Shown here in pieces: positions 10,803 through 21,429 of a DNA stretch of 64,000 bases (position 1 is the stretch's first letter; each line of letters opens with the position of its first letter). Location: NCBI GenBank assembly GCA_021234155.1, contig JAJEKV010000046.1:1480298-1544297 (forward strand), read 5' to 3'. Both the position numbers and the translations under genes were made by a program. The notes under the pieces are model-generated. The model searched no databases. It saw nothing but the letters and a program-made list of their open reading frames with translations, and was not told where the DNA came from. This DNA is from Isoetes taiwanensis (taxonomy: Eukaryota; Streptophyta; Lycopodiopsida; Isoetales; Isoetaceae).

Positions 10803-13800
10803 CATGCCTAAGCCGATTTCTTCGGAGATGACCTTGCCGTCCCATTGCTCTATAAACTGTGGGTACTGCGTTATCAGATCTCTTTTAAGTACCCATGTCG
10901 CGTCTTCCACCGGCAAGTGTTTCCACTTGACTAAGTATTGGAGAAACTCCGATCTCCTTGTTTTCTTGAATGCTTTATCAAGAATTAGTTCTGGAACTAT
11001 CTCTATCTACTCTTCTGTCATTTCCAACATCGTTGGAGTGTCCAGGACTTCATCTGGATTGGGAGTGTGCTTCTTCAACAAACTCACGTGGAAGACTTTG
11101 TGGATCTTTAAGTGTGCTGGCAAGTCTAGCTTGTAGGATTGGTTACCTACTCTTTGGATTATTACGAAGGTCCAACCCCCACCTTGGAGCAAGCTTCTTA
11201 CAATTTCGATCGCGGAGCTTCGCCGCTTTTTACCTTGATCTTGAGCCATACATCATCTCCAACTTGGAACTCTCGATTGTCCGATGTTTGTCGGGCGATG
11301 CTCTTTTTTGTCGACTCCTTTGCCGTGAGAAGATACCCTCGAACTTCTTCCACGAGCTGCTGCATGTCGCCCAACATTTGCTGCGAAACTTCCACTTTTG
11401 ACACGGGGTTGTGCCAAGTGTCTGGAGTTAGGCATTGGTAGCCGTAGTTGATCATGAGCGGCGACATTTGGGATGATTTCTGCTTGGTGCTATTGTATGC
11501 AAACTCACCAAGTGAATAAATTCTTCCCACATACCTTGCTTGTTCGGACATAGTTTCGTAGCATATCCTCCAATATTCGATTTGAGTGCCTCGCGTTTGC
11601 CCATCCCTCTCGAGGATGATAGGCCGTGCTCATGGATAGCCTTCGTCGAATCGTTGCAAAGAGGTCCTGCCAAAAGGCAGCGATGAACCGGATCTCGGTC
11701 GGGAGATAATTTCCCTTGGCATGCCATGGAACACGAAGATCTCTTTAGTGAAGAGCTTTTGCCGTATCCATATTTGTGTCCGTGGTCTGCGGGGGCACAA
11801 AATGGGCCATCTTCGACAACTTGTCGACCACGACCATCAAGGCATCCTTACCTCTTACTGTCCCTTGGGAGCCCACGTTATGAAGTCCATGTCGGCGACC
11901 TCCCACTTAGCGTTTGACACCGCTAGTGGTTCCAATGCACTGAATTCAAGCCGCCGCTCGTCGCCGTCACGACATAGCCGACATTCCTTGATGTGGCGAA
12001 GCACCGCTTCTTCATTCCGGCCAATAATAGTCGCTACGCACTTTGAAGTATGTCTTCATGAATCTCGCATGGCGGCTATTGGGCCGTTGTGGGTGTCGTG
12101 GAGGATCAACTTTCTTACTCCGGATGATTGGGCATGCACAACTTGTTCTTATGGTACGGAAGGTTACCTTCCTTCTTAAAATTTTTTGAAGGTTTCCCTC
12201 TCCTTATCTCTGTTTTCGCTTCCTTGCACAAGCTTGCCCATACTTCTTTGAAGTCCACATCCGTTGGCAACGTTTCTTCAATCTTCTTCCCGAAATCGCC
12301 GGAGAGCGCCGAAATTGCATTGCAATTTGTCACGGATGCCTTGAAAGTGCATACGCTACCACATTAAGTTTCCAGGGGCTTGTAGACTATATCAAAGTCA
12401 TACTCTTCGAGAAACTCCATCCACCTTCGCTGCCTCAGGTTAAGGTGTGGTTACGTGAATACATATTGGAAGCTCTGGTGATCCGTGTCCAATTGGAACT
12501 TCCTTCTTAAAGGTAGTGCCTCCAAATTCTCAAGCATGCGACAGCGCAAGCAATTCACGATGCGTCCGTAGCAGCGTTTCGGCGTCGTTCATCTTTACGG
12601 AATAAATGCGCTATTACGGCTCTTCTTGCATGAGCACATGTGGCTATCTTACTTGCGTCATGCGCCACTAGCTTGTTCTTCTCTACGGGGTTTGGCGAGG
12701 GGTCAAGGCAGGCGGTTGTCAAGCTTCCTTCAACAATTCAAATCCTGCTTGGGCTCGGCCGGTTGTCAAAGCTTCCTTCAACAATTCAAATCCTGCTTGG
12801 GCTTTCTTGAGCCAATGGTGCTTAATTTTTTCACCTTTTCGCCGCCGTCGAAATCATTTAGTGGGGCTGCTATCTTTTGCGAAGTTCTTCACAAACTTCT
12901 GTAATACCACTGCTAGACCAGGAAACTTCGACCTCGTGGGCGTTCTTTGGTCAGCCCTTTGGATCTTGCTTCAATCTTGGCGGGGATCCGTTGAGATTCC
13001 TTCCCGGCTGAAATCACATGACCGGAGGTATTCCACCTTCTTCTGTTGCGGTGGCACCCGACAACTTGGCATACTGGCGATGTCTCTTCAACTTCTCGAA
13101 AGTACCTTTCTTACGTGTTGTGCATGTTCTTCAATGGATGCGCTATACACCGTAATGTCGTCGAAGAACACTATCGCGAAGGTGTCCAAGAATTCTCGAA
13201 GATGTCGTTCATGAGTCTCATGAACGAAGTTGGGCATTTGATAGCCCAAATGGCATTACCGTGAACTCGTAATGCCCATACCTGGGGTCTGAAGGCCGTT
13301 TTGTGGATGTCTTCTTCCTTTATCGACCGGTGGTAAGCGACCTTAGGTCGATCTTGGAAGACCTTTGCCCTTGGGCTGATCCATCAAGTCGTCCGATCGG
13401 GGGAGTGCATACTTGTTCTTGATGGTGTGCTTGTTCAATTTATGCGTAATCTATGCATCCTCAAAAGCCGCCATCCTTCTTCTTGACAAAGAGGATGGGT
13501 GCTCAAGCGGTGAGACGCTTAGGTCGATGAAGCCTAGGTCGAGCAATTCTTTGCAATCGCTTCTTTAGCTCGTCGGGTTCTGCGTCGTCATTCTATCACG
13601 GAGCCTTGCTCGTCGGCTTGGTTCACGGTTCGAGTGCTATCTCACACTCGACTCCCTGTAAGGAGGAAGCTGCTTTCGATCTCGTGCAGGGGAAGAGATC
13701 GTGGAACTCAAGTGATCAAGTTGGCTATTTGCTTGGGCAACTTGCCGAGCACTTTGTCTTCCTTGCTTTCTCGGAGCTCGGGTTCTTCAATCTCAGTTTG

Positions 13801-13922
13801 AAGATGTATGCTACCTGCCGCTCTTGATAGGACGGACTGTTCTTCGCTCTTGAAGATGTTTGCTTCCAAGCCTGATCTGTTCTCACCGATAGCGATTTCA
13901 AGCTTAGGGAGCCTTCCATACA
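10803..13922 (-). pseudogene. H3-Ty3-A pol: RT, RNase H, integrase, chromodomain (frameshifted)
   Basis: Read on the minus strand. Before the RT, near 13730-13800, the stretch KVLGKLPKQIANLIT resembles the segment that leads into RT. RT patches follow over about 12900-13600 ([21 protein letters not shown]). The integrase zinc-binding region is near 12050-12330, then a core patch KLSKMAHFVPP near 11800, a tail at 11198-11551 (YNSTKQKSSQMSPLMINYG) and VGNQSYKLDLPAHLKIHKVF near 11150. A chromodomain ends the protein (~10850-11000: LILDKAFKK, YLVKWKHLPVEDATW), with Tyr, Trp and Trp present as candidate aromatic-cage residues. Many 1-2 nt frameshifts break the frame. Protease and most of gag are missing compared with H3-Ty3-B, so this copy looks non-autonomous. 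Confidence 0.8.
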
Positions 13923-14349
13923 TTGCCCAATGCTGAGTCTACCTTCTTCTGGCAGTCTAAGGCCTTATCGTCCCTCTGTCTGCTGTCTCTACGGTCCTGC
14001 ACTTGTTCAGCTTCTTTCTCGGACTCAGAGTCCGAGAGCGAGCTTGAATCAGAGGTTTCTGTACTAGGGGACCTCCTTCTCTTACTCCTCTTCTTATCCT
14101 TCCCCGACTTTCGAGGTATCGTTTGCGGCCCGGATGATGCTTGTGCCGCCAGTAGAGCCTTTATCTGGTCCAGTTCTGTTGCGACATCTCCTCTTCTGGG
14201 GTCATGGGACCATATGCTTCGAACAGGTTCCTTGGGATGGGTTGCCTGTCAGGGGTCTCTTCGTCTCTGTTGGGCCTCCTGTTTTGTTCGACCGTTCTCT
14301 GTTCCCTATCTGCATACACAGTTGGCCATTGCCTTATGGTTAGATTCAT
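13923..14349 (-). pseudogene. H3-Ty3-A gag N-terminal remnant
   Basis: The minus-strand reading gives NLFEAYGPMTPEEEMSQQN, then a basic KDKKRSKRRRSP stretch and a Ser/Asp/Glu run (SDSSSLSDSESE), ending KKVDSALGNVWK. The same order (basic, Ser-rich, KKVDSAMSNVWK) begins gag in H3-Ty3-B at 31256-31669. There the Retrotrans_gag-like domain follows; here the sequence jumps straight to pre-RT sequence, so a deletion is inferred. Confidence 0.65.
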
Positions 14350-14858
14350 TTACTTTATTGTACTCATGTATTTGCCGATAGAATTTTTGGAATCAAATAC
14401 ACTCAACAAAGTATTTAAATATTAGCACAAAATGTTTTTATTACATAATATTTTTAGATACAAGTCCTCCGAAATCAAGGTTTTAACTACTCTTGAAATC
14501 GCCGGTAGGATGGGTTATCCTCTAAAAATTTCTTAACTTGGGCCGTTCCTACCGAGCGTCCCAAGTTATTGGTTGATGTCCCACCCTGTAAGGCTGTCAC
14601 CAATTCTTCTACTCTGTGGTCGGAGGTGTAGGCCCTGGGATTCGCCAATCTTCCCCGTCGGTGGGTAGGGCACCTGTCGTCAATATGTCGAGTGCCATCG
14701 CTCTCTTGACTAAGACAGCATAGTCGACGTTTGCAGCTATTCGAGCATGTATGCCAAAGCCAGAGAGTGCAATGAGCATAAACACTCCTTCGCCCGGGGA
14801 TAGAATTTAAGGGTGTATCACCGCTATTCTCCCATCCGGCGGCGGGGAAGGTAGTACC

Positions 14859-15972
14859 TCAACATTTTGCCATTGTGTGTTGGCGATGACTCTCCACCGC
14901 TTGGCCTCCCGCTCTATGCCTTCCGGCGTATTCATCGACCTCTACCTCAGTCATTTCTTGGTAGTCGCTAATTGTCGATGAAACTCGCCTGATGTCGATT
15001 CCTGCTCCTCTTGCGCGAGGTGGTGTCGAGGAGCTCGGCATCAAGATGCTCGTGCCATGGATCCCCATCCGTTCTTGGATGGCGTAGAACTCCTCCTCCG
15101 ATGGCAGTTCTCGAGCCTCCATTATTTGCCTTATGTTGCTGTAGGCCTGGATATCCGAAGTCGACTCCCCTGTATAGGTGTCGGCTTCTCTCACTTGAAG
15201 CGGGAAGTCTAAGACTCCCCGGACGATGAAGTCGTCTAAGTCTGGTTGCTGCCGTAGTTGATGTAGCAACTCATCAAGTCGGAACTCTTTCTCCCTGCAT
15301 TCGAGGAGATTCTGGATATCACTGAGGAGCAGGTACTCCTCACCGTCAATGATAATGGGGGCTAGGCTTGTAATGCCTAGCCCTAGTGGGGGAGCGACTC
15401 TGAGTGCCTGGCGGCTCCGCTCGAAGTTGGATAGCTCCTCTTCTGCTTGCCGCCGTTCTTCCTCTGGGTCGAGCTCCGTGTACTCTTCCTCGTCCGATTC
15501 CTCTTCTTCTGTTCTTCCTTCCTGCTCTCGTTGGTACTGCAAAAGCATCTGGTCTGCTGCTGAGGATGCTATGGGGTCCACCTCCATGGGAGGAATAGAG
15601 GTTTCCCCCATTGGGTTTTCAGCACGGTGGGAAAGGAATATGGCCAAGGCGGCGGTGTAGGAAAAGTACTTGGTCCTGTCGACTGTCAGGACCATGTAGT
15701 CTGGCAGCCTCTGTGCCTTGTTGGTCAAATACTTGGCGATGTTCGGGACATCACCCAAGGCTGCTTGTAGGGATGGGCGGGGAACAAAATAGCACTAGGG
15801 ACTGACCTACACTAGCTTGGAACTCAGCCAAAACCCGCCTACATGCTGGCATTGCGTGCAAGGTTGCTTGGACATCTATCTCTTTGCCAAAGACTCGGAA
15901 GATGTCATTGACATTAGCCTCGGCTGCATGGCCACTGGCGCTGTACCATCGTCTGAAGTCAGCAGTTGCCAT
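14859..15972 (-). pseudogene. H3-Ty3-A ORF B, conserved protein of unknown function
   Basis: Begins at an ATG (15972) with MATADFRRWYSASGH. One frameshift near 15755 separates this from a 299-codon open frame (15758-14859). The protein has a helix-rich N-terminal third, an acidic middle (EEEESDEEEYTELDPEEE), then IIIDGEEYLLLSDIQNLL and a C-terminal half with RLDELLHQLRQQP. H3-Ty3-B has a counterpart with MAPE..RWY at its start and VIDGEEYI..NDILNLSYC later, in the same place between the H3-like ORF and gag. No family is recognised. It might be an accessory structural protein; that is only inference. Confidence 0.6.
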
Positions 15973-16283
15973 TGATCTAGGGGAGAGGTGAGTAACAAAC
16001 AGATGCTGGAGCGCCTACGGGAGCTGGGAAATCGCCTAGATGGTCAAGAGTAAACTTGTAGGGTGTCAAGTGGCAAATGGGGTCTATTTATAGGCAAGGG
16101 AAAAACCCTAATTTTTGGATGACTTAGAAATTTATTGGGGTTGGGCAATTCTGACCTATTAGGAGGTCCAAATGAGGATTTGAAGACTACTTTTGGGGTT
16201 TGAACATGCGAAGACTAGCTAATGAACCTATTGCAACAAACTGGAGGTCATTTGGATATGGCATGGTGGGGAATTTGCTGAGA

Positions 16284-16350
16284 GGTCTCACACGTTGCGC
16301 CCAGACTAATAATGAACTTTTCATTTTCGGTCCTGGCGTGACGTGTGAGA
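16284..16350 (-). repeat. stem-loop family member A
   Basis: ggtctcacacgttgcgcccag pairs with ctggcgtgacgtgtgaga across a loop holding the palindrome aatgaacttttcatt. Related copies are at 16476-16538, 18719-18786 and 18934-19000. Confidence 0.8.
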
Positions 16351-16475
16351 TATAATTGGGTTAAACTTGTGCAATTTGGGTGATGTAAGGGTCTAATTCT
16401 GCTAGATTCGTCAAGTTAGGCAGAATTGACCCCTTATTTGGTCATTTGGAGCGATTTTGGGCACTTTTGGTCCAT

Positions 16476-16538
16476 GGTCTCACATCGTTACCGCCTGGAC
16501 CAATAATGAACTTTTCATTTTCGGTCCTGGTGCGAGAC
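16476..16538 (-). repeat. stem-loop family member B
   Basis: Same plan as the copy at 16284 with a shortened right arm (tgcgagac). The loop palindrome aatgaacttttcatt is unchanged. Confidence 0.75.
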
Positions 16539-17270
16539 ATCCTCTCAATTTTGCTTAAAGTGTCCATTTTAACTAAAACAAAAGCCAGAATTCAATAACT
16601 TAACTTAATTAAGCAAGATTACACATATTACTTCCTCTAAAACTCTTTACATCATGGAATAAATTACTAATCACACATTCTTATTAGCCAGAATGACTTT
16701 AGCTAAACTTGCTCGATATTAATCCCAAAACTTTATGTGGTTTAGCTAAAATCTACATATTTTTCCTCTTATACTTTCTAGCGTTTAGCTAAACTAACCC
16801 AAACATCATCCCAAAAATTTCTATGGTATGGCCAACAAAAAATATTAAGCCAAATTACTACACTTTTTTTTCAATTGTTTCCACTTATTTTAGTCATTTT
16901 CTTAAACTAGCAAAATCTATAACTCAAATTAATTTATAATGCTAGAAACTAAACTACTAATCATACATTCTTATAAACTAGAACGATATTAGCTAAACTA
17001 GCCTGAAATTCATTTTAAAAATTTATATGGTTTAGCTAAACAATACAAAATTTCACTTTCTTACTTTCTAGCATTTGGCTAAAGAGCTCCAGGGCTGGTG
17101 CAGTCCCGAAAAAAGTTAAGCTAAAATTATTATTTTTTTCCCAATTTTTTCCATTTACTTTAGCCAATTTTTTTTGAAAATGTGCTAAAAAATTGCCAAA
17201 TAGCTAAGTTTAGCCCTTAAATTATTCCATGCTTTACATTAACAAAAATTTTCTATTATGTAAAAAATCT

Positions 17271-18507
17271 TTATGGTCTCTCTCCCTTGATGTAGCTAGC
17301 AAGATGCATGTCTTGCTTCATCAGGGTCACTCTCTTTGCATGGACTGTGCAAGCTGTCGAATCTTCAAAATGCTGCACCAGTTTCTGTTCTGTTGCCTCT
17401 TGTAATGCCACCAACATCTCATCCGTCACCCGCATCTCCGTGTTGTACTCTTGAATCACTTCTCGGACTAGTCGGGCGAACGGTGCACGGGGGATCAAAA
17501 ACCCGAAGCTACGCTGAAAATGCCTGATCTCCCTCAGGGCTTTCCTCTCGCTCTCCTTTCTGCCGGTTCTCTTTTTGCCTGGTGGTCTAGGAGGCTTGGG
17601 CTTCTGTGGTGGCGGCTTCAGTGTTTGGCTCTTCGTCGGATGTCCACCTTCTTAGTTCTAACCCTGTTCTGCTGGTAATATGTGTTGTACGCCTCCCACT
17701 TCGCCATGAAGGCATTGTGCTCCTTTAGTTTCTTCTGATAGACCTTGAAGGGGTCTATCATATACGCCTCTCGGGCTGGCCACGGCGCTTTGTTCATGTC
17801 CCACGTCGGGTATGGCAGGGGCTTCTGCACTTGATCCGGCTGCTCTGGGTCCTGTGCTGCCTGCTCGTCGCTTGGGGGCTTAGAAGAGCTTCCACCTGCA
17901 GTGTTGGGGTTGAAGTCTTCATCTTCGTAGTCGTCGAGGAGAGGAGGGGGGGCTGGTCTCGGGCGTTCTGGATGGCGACCGCCGGGCTCGTGGGGTTTTC
18001 TTGAGTTTCCTTTTGCTTACCTCCACGAACTTCCCCTTCTTCTTCTTCAGCTCCTCGGCTCCTCTTCTTCCCTTTTCCTTTTCTTCTCTTCCTTTTTTCT
18101 CTCTCGGCGGCGTTCCTTGGCTTCATGCTTTCTAATCCAGCCTTGGTTCTTCTTCTTCGGCAGGTTGAGGGGTGGCTCCCTCTACTCCTCTTGTTCCTCG
18201 GCCCGATCTTGTTCTTCTTTTCTTCTTCCTTTCCTCCTCCTCCACTTCTTCAAATTTTACGCATGACTTACGGTTCCTCATTGTCGAGGACCTCTTGTCC
18301 CACTCCCGGTGTGCATCCTCCTCCACCTCTGTCTCACCCCTTCTTGAGTGCGTTGTTGTTGGGGGTGCTCCTGGGACTCAAGCTCCCCTCATTGGTTGAA
18401 GGTTGATCTCCTTGCTGAAAGAGGCGCTCTTGAAGCATCTCTTGGAGTAGGGCGCTAGGAGTTGTGACACCTGGAGGAACTCTAGCAGTCTGTTTCGTCC
18501 TGGCCAT
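17271..18507 (-). pseudogene. H3-Ty3-A ORF A: histone H3-like protein (H3 tail + long charged insert + H3 fold), frameshifted
   Basis: Starts at the first ATG after the primer-binding site (18507). Residues 1-9 are MARTKQTAR, identical to the histone H3 N-terminus; residue 9 after Met removal is V where H3 has K9. A long Lys/Arg/Glu-rich insert follows (EEVEEEERKKKRRTRSGRG), then a segment with YPTWDMNKAPWPAREAYMID. The last ~90 residues (17540-17271) match the H3 fold: ALREIRHFQRS (alpha-N), PFARLVREV (alpha-1), ALQEATE and LVQHFED (alpha-2), HAKRVTLM and GERP (alpha-3 and end). The alignment to H3 from memory is ungapped with about 46/90 identities, and loop 1 has canonical H3 length, unlike CENH3. 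At least three frameshifts interrupt the ORF. Known: H3 forms the nucleosome core. Inferred: chromatin targeting, packaging or escape from silencing. Confidence 0.88.
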
Positions 18508-18718
18508 GTTTGACTGTTCTTCAATCCGAAGTCGGGCGCCCAAAAATCGCCTCAGCAAGGGGGAGCGATTTTTCTAAAGAGGAATGTACAAATGAGGGGG
18601 GGTCCTAGGTCTATTTATAGATGGGCAATTTTAGGTCAAATTTCAAACTACTCTTTTGGGTCACTAAAAACACTTATTATCTTACTACATGGCTAAATTT
18701 AGACATTTCTAACCTCAT

Positions 18719-18786
18719 GGTCTCATACGTTGCGCCCCGATCAATAATGAAAGTTTCATTTTTGGTCCTGGCGCGACGTGTGAGAC
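18719..18786 (-). repeat. stem-loop family member C
   Basis: ggtctcatacgttgcgccccg pairs with ctggcgcgacgtgtgagac around aataatgaaagtttcatt. Confidence 0.8.
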
Positions 18787-18933
18787 ATGGTGGATTTTGA
18801 TGCTAAATATTATACTTTCTAAGCATGTTTTGAGGAATGTAACATACTAATCTAGCTAGTTTTTAGCTTAAAATCCGAATTACCATGTTACTTTCCTGAA
18901 ATTCATCACTTTTCAAGGTGTTTTTGGCTCAAT

Positions 18934-19000
18934 GTCTCAGACGTTGCGCCCAGCCCAAAAATGAACTTTTCATTATTGGTCCTGGCGCGACGTGTGAGAC
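18934..19000 (-). repeat. stem-loop family member D
   Basis: gtctcagacgttgcgcccag pairs with ctggcgcgacgtgtgagac around aatgaacttttcatt. It is the copy nearest the primer-binding site. Confidence 0.8.
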
Positions 19001-19194
19001 CATCCTACTCTTGAAGGTTTTGGCTCACTAATTTTAGTCTTTTTTATGTTCTAATTCACTTAACTGTTACTAGCTTAGCATATACTACTAAAATGAGAAA
19101 AAAAAATTTACCATCTTTCGAGGTTTGAGGATCCTATCAAGTTAGTACTACTGGGAGCATGGTCAGTGCTTTGTTCTTGGTCTCCAAGAACATT

Positions 19195-19206
19195 GCTCTG
19201 ATACCA
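19195..19206 (-). other. H3-Ty3-A primer-binding site
   Basis: Minus strand reads TGGTATCAGAGC immediately after the LTR, complementary to the 3' end of initiator tRNA-Met as in many plant LTR retrotransposons. Confidence 0.92.
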
Positions 19207-20706
19207 TGTGACGTCCCCTACTCATATACGATGCCCGCACCGTATACAAACAGGAGTTCATCCCCCATACCAGCTCCATACTGATACAGGGCCCTCCACA
19301 TATCACTGTGACCATACTGGGTCCCCAGTGGGAAGAATGAAGGGGTCATTTTACCCCGTCTCCCTCAGGGCCTACCTAGCTGCGGAAGCGTAAACATACA
19401 TGTCAGTAACATAATCATCATATACCCACCTCGAAGGGTGGCACATCAACATCTGCATAGACAAAGATCAGCACAATACAAGGGGAGTTCCTACCCAAGG
19501 CTCAGACTCGTGGATGGGGACGGCTTGGTCTCCGAGTTCATTGCGCAGGTAATCATGACAATGGATTTGGCTGGCATGAGAACATGGCATAGGGTTGTCC
19601 ACTCCATCCGCCCCTCCTGTGCACACTTTGCAGAGTAGGTTGAAGAGTGTTGGGACCTGACTGTAGCCCGCCGGATGCATAGCCAAAGGGGCTATTCCTG
19701 GGTTGCATCTCCCCAGTTCCGATGGGGCAGGTAGGGATCACTCCCACCAGAGATCTCCATGCTGACTCAAGGTGACTAGAGGGCCACCGCCCTTATTCGA
19801 CTTAACCCACTGGAAAGTGAACCCCACTCCACGAGGGGTGTCGAGCCCATGCCTTACCCACACTACGGTGAAAGTAAAAGCCATTAGACCTAGTCTACAT
19901 TGGATCCGTAGACTTTTACACATCGGAGGGATCGGTCAAGAGTCAGAACACGAACCTCCTTCTGAGCCAGTCTGGCCCCTTCACCCACAACCAGGTGGGG
20001 TTCTTGTACACAGGCCGAAATCTAGTAATGCACTAAGAGGGACTAGCTAGGAGCATCAACTACTAAGCTTTAAGTCTCTACCCCCCTTCCCAATACAATG
20101 AGTCCCAGAACCATCCGGCCCATCACATCATCATAGAACTAAAGAATAAGAACTAATCTATATCATAGAGTTAGGTTCTTTAGTTAGGTCAACTGGGATC
20201 CGCTTGGCTACTAAGAGTAATTTAATAGGCTAAACCTATTGGTTCGATGGCCGGAATACGGTTTAGGCTATTAAATCACTAAATACTGGATCCCCTCGGT
20301 TCACTCCTCTTGATCCAAAGGCGTCCATGTCGCTACCGCTTGGGGATGGGGATGGGAAGGCGACCGACGAGCTAGGGCGACGGGCGCATCTTGGGAGTTG
20401 GATTTGACTCCTGCGCCGCAAACCGGAGTTTCGGAAGGTCCGTGGGACTAAAGGGAAGAATTAGGGTTTGGTTACCTTACATAGGCTCTCAGTTAGGTTT
20501 AGGGTTTCCATGACCCTTGGTCTGCCTTTAATGGGTTAAAGGTTTAAAGTGCGCACATTGCTAAGTGTGCGCACCCTTGCAAGTTGCCCCCTAGGGCGCC
20601 CTTGCTTGGTTACACGTCGGCGTACACGTCGTTTGAAATGGCGTGTACGCGTGACAGTGCAGTACGGTATACGTCTTGAGACCGTATATCATACTGAAAC
20701 GTCACA
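19207..20706 (-). repeat. H3-Ty3-A 5' LTR
   Basis: 1500 bp, ends TGTGACG and CGTCACA. In sense it contains two telobox-type AAACCCTAA words (plus-strand 20461-20469 and 20498-20507). It is followed by the duplication tacgg at 20707-20711. Confidence 0.93.
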
Positions 20707-20711
20707 TACGG

Positions 20712-20924
20712 CTTGGCCATCAGGCCGTCCTCTAATGTCACGTCTCTATAGATGATCTGCCTATCCAAGGCACAATTTACATTGCTTAGTATTAGTCTGG
20801 CTAATACCTCTTGGGGTGCTCTTAGGGTGCTAGGGTCCTCCCAAGGCTGAGCTTCATGCTCTAATATATCTACACAAATCTCAATGATTGCTACTTAACT
20901 AAATTCTCACCCAAAATCGTAACA
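20712..20924 (-). repeat. gypsy-4 3' LTR, proximal half
   Basis: Continues the LTR interrupted at 8438 and ends CGTAACA at 20918-20924, preceded in sense by GATGGGC. Confidence 0.65.
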
Positions 20925-21429
20925 GCCCATCGGGGCAAAAGACAAATGATCTCAGTTGTCGGAATCGTCAAGAATGCCAGACAGTCCAGTCTGGTAGGTC
21001 ATATGCTTCCCACATTCACCTGATAGATAAACTTCTCTATTTAAGCTTCTAACAAAGGAAGTTAGTGTTGAAAGAATTCCTCTTTCTTCCATTTCGCTTC
21101 AGTGTGGAGTATATTTTGATACTTCACCAAGTATCAATGACGTTGTCCTTTTCTGTTGTGTTGAAGAATCATCTCAAGAGCATATTTTAGTTCTTTTTCA
21201 TCCAAATGCAGCTCGGCTTCTAAGGTAATAGTTGAGGATTATCTCCCTTGAATGATCGCAAATACTCAATGTTAAATGCATTATGCATTCGCCACAAGTC
21301 TATACGCATTGTCATTTATCTTTTCAATAATCCTGCACGACCATGCGTGTCAACAATATGTTTTCTTTGTTCCAGCTGAACTCGTCATTTCTTGATGACT
21401 TGCATAAAAACTCAATCTTGAACTCCAAA

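Larger units (their letters stand above)
15973..17270 (-). other. spacer between ORF A and ORF B with two stem-loops
   Basis: AT-rich non-coding DNA of 1.3 kb with recurring ttagctaaa words. Two members of a long stem-loop family lie at 16284-16350 and 16476-16538. No ORF of interest is present. It may carry the ORF B promoter or an internal translation signal, but nothing in the sequence proves that. Confidence 0.55.
18508..19194 (-). other. H3-Ty3-A leader with two stem-loops
   Basis: Non-coding region between the primer-binding site and the ATG of ORF A. It contains stem-loop family members at 18719-18786 and 18934-19000, so the RNA leader should be strongly structured. This is a plausible place for packaging or translation signals. 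Confidence 0.6.
8439..20706 (-). mobile_element. H3-Ty3-A: complete Ty3 chromovirus-like element with a histone H3-like ORF (12.27 kb)
   Basis: Seen: two ~1.5-kb LTRs (8439-9937 and 19207-20706) with ends TGTGACG and CGTCACA, 5-bp duplication tacgg, a tRNA-Met primer-binding site against the right LTR and a polypurine tract against the left LTR. Sense order: H3-like ORF A (18507-17271), spacer with stem-loops, ORF B (15972-14859), reduced gag, RT, integrase, chromodomain (~10850). Known: a chromodomain at the end of Pol defines chromoviruses. Unusual: two extra ORFs lie before gag, and gag-protease looks internally deleted. It sits inside the gypsy-4 LTR. Confidence 0.93.

Noticed and set aside
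11139-11441. Plus-strand ORFs across H3-Ty3-A pol
   Set aside because: They overlap well-supported minus-strand integrase sequence and carry no motif.
15011-15660. Plus-strand Ser-rich ORFs opposite ORF B
   Set aside because: They mirror the acidic Glu-rich stretch of ORF B on the other strand.
17271-17560. Centromeric H3 (CENH3) as the origin of the domain
   Set aside because: Loop 1 between alpha-1 and alpha-2 has canonical H3 length, while CENH3 usually has a longer loop. It is kept only as an alternative for a tree to test.
17271-18507. A host histone H3 gene or processed pseudogene
   Set aside because: The H3-like domain is fused to a long charged region, lies in element orientation between primer-binding site and ORF B, and has a counterpart at the same place in a second element family.
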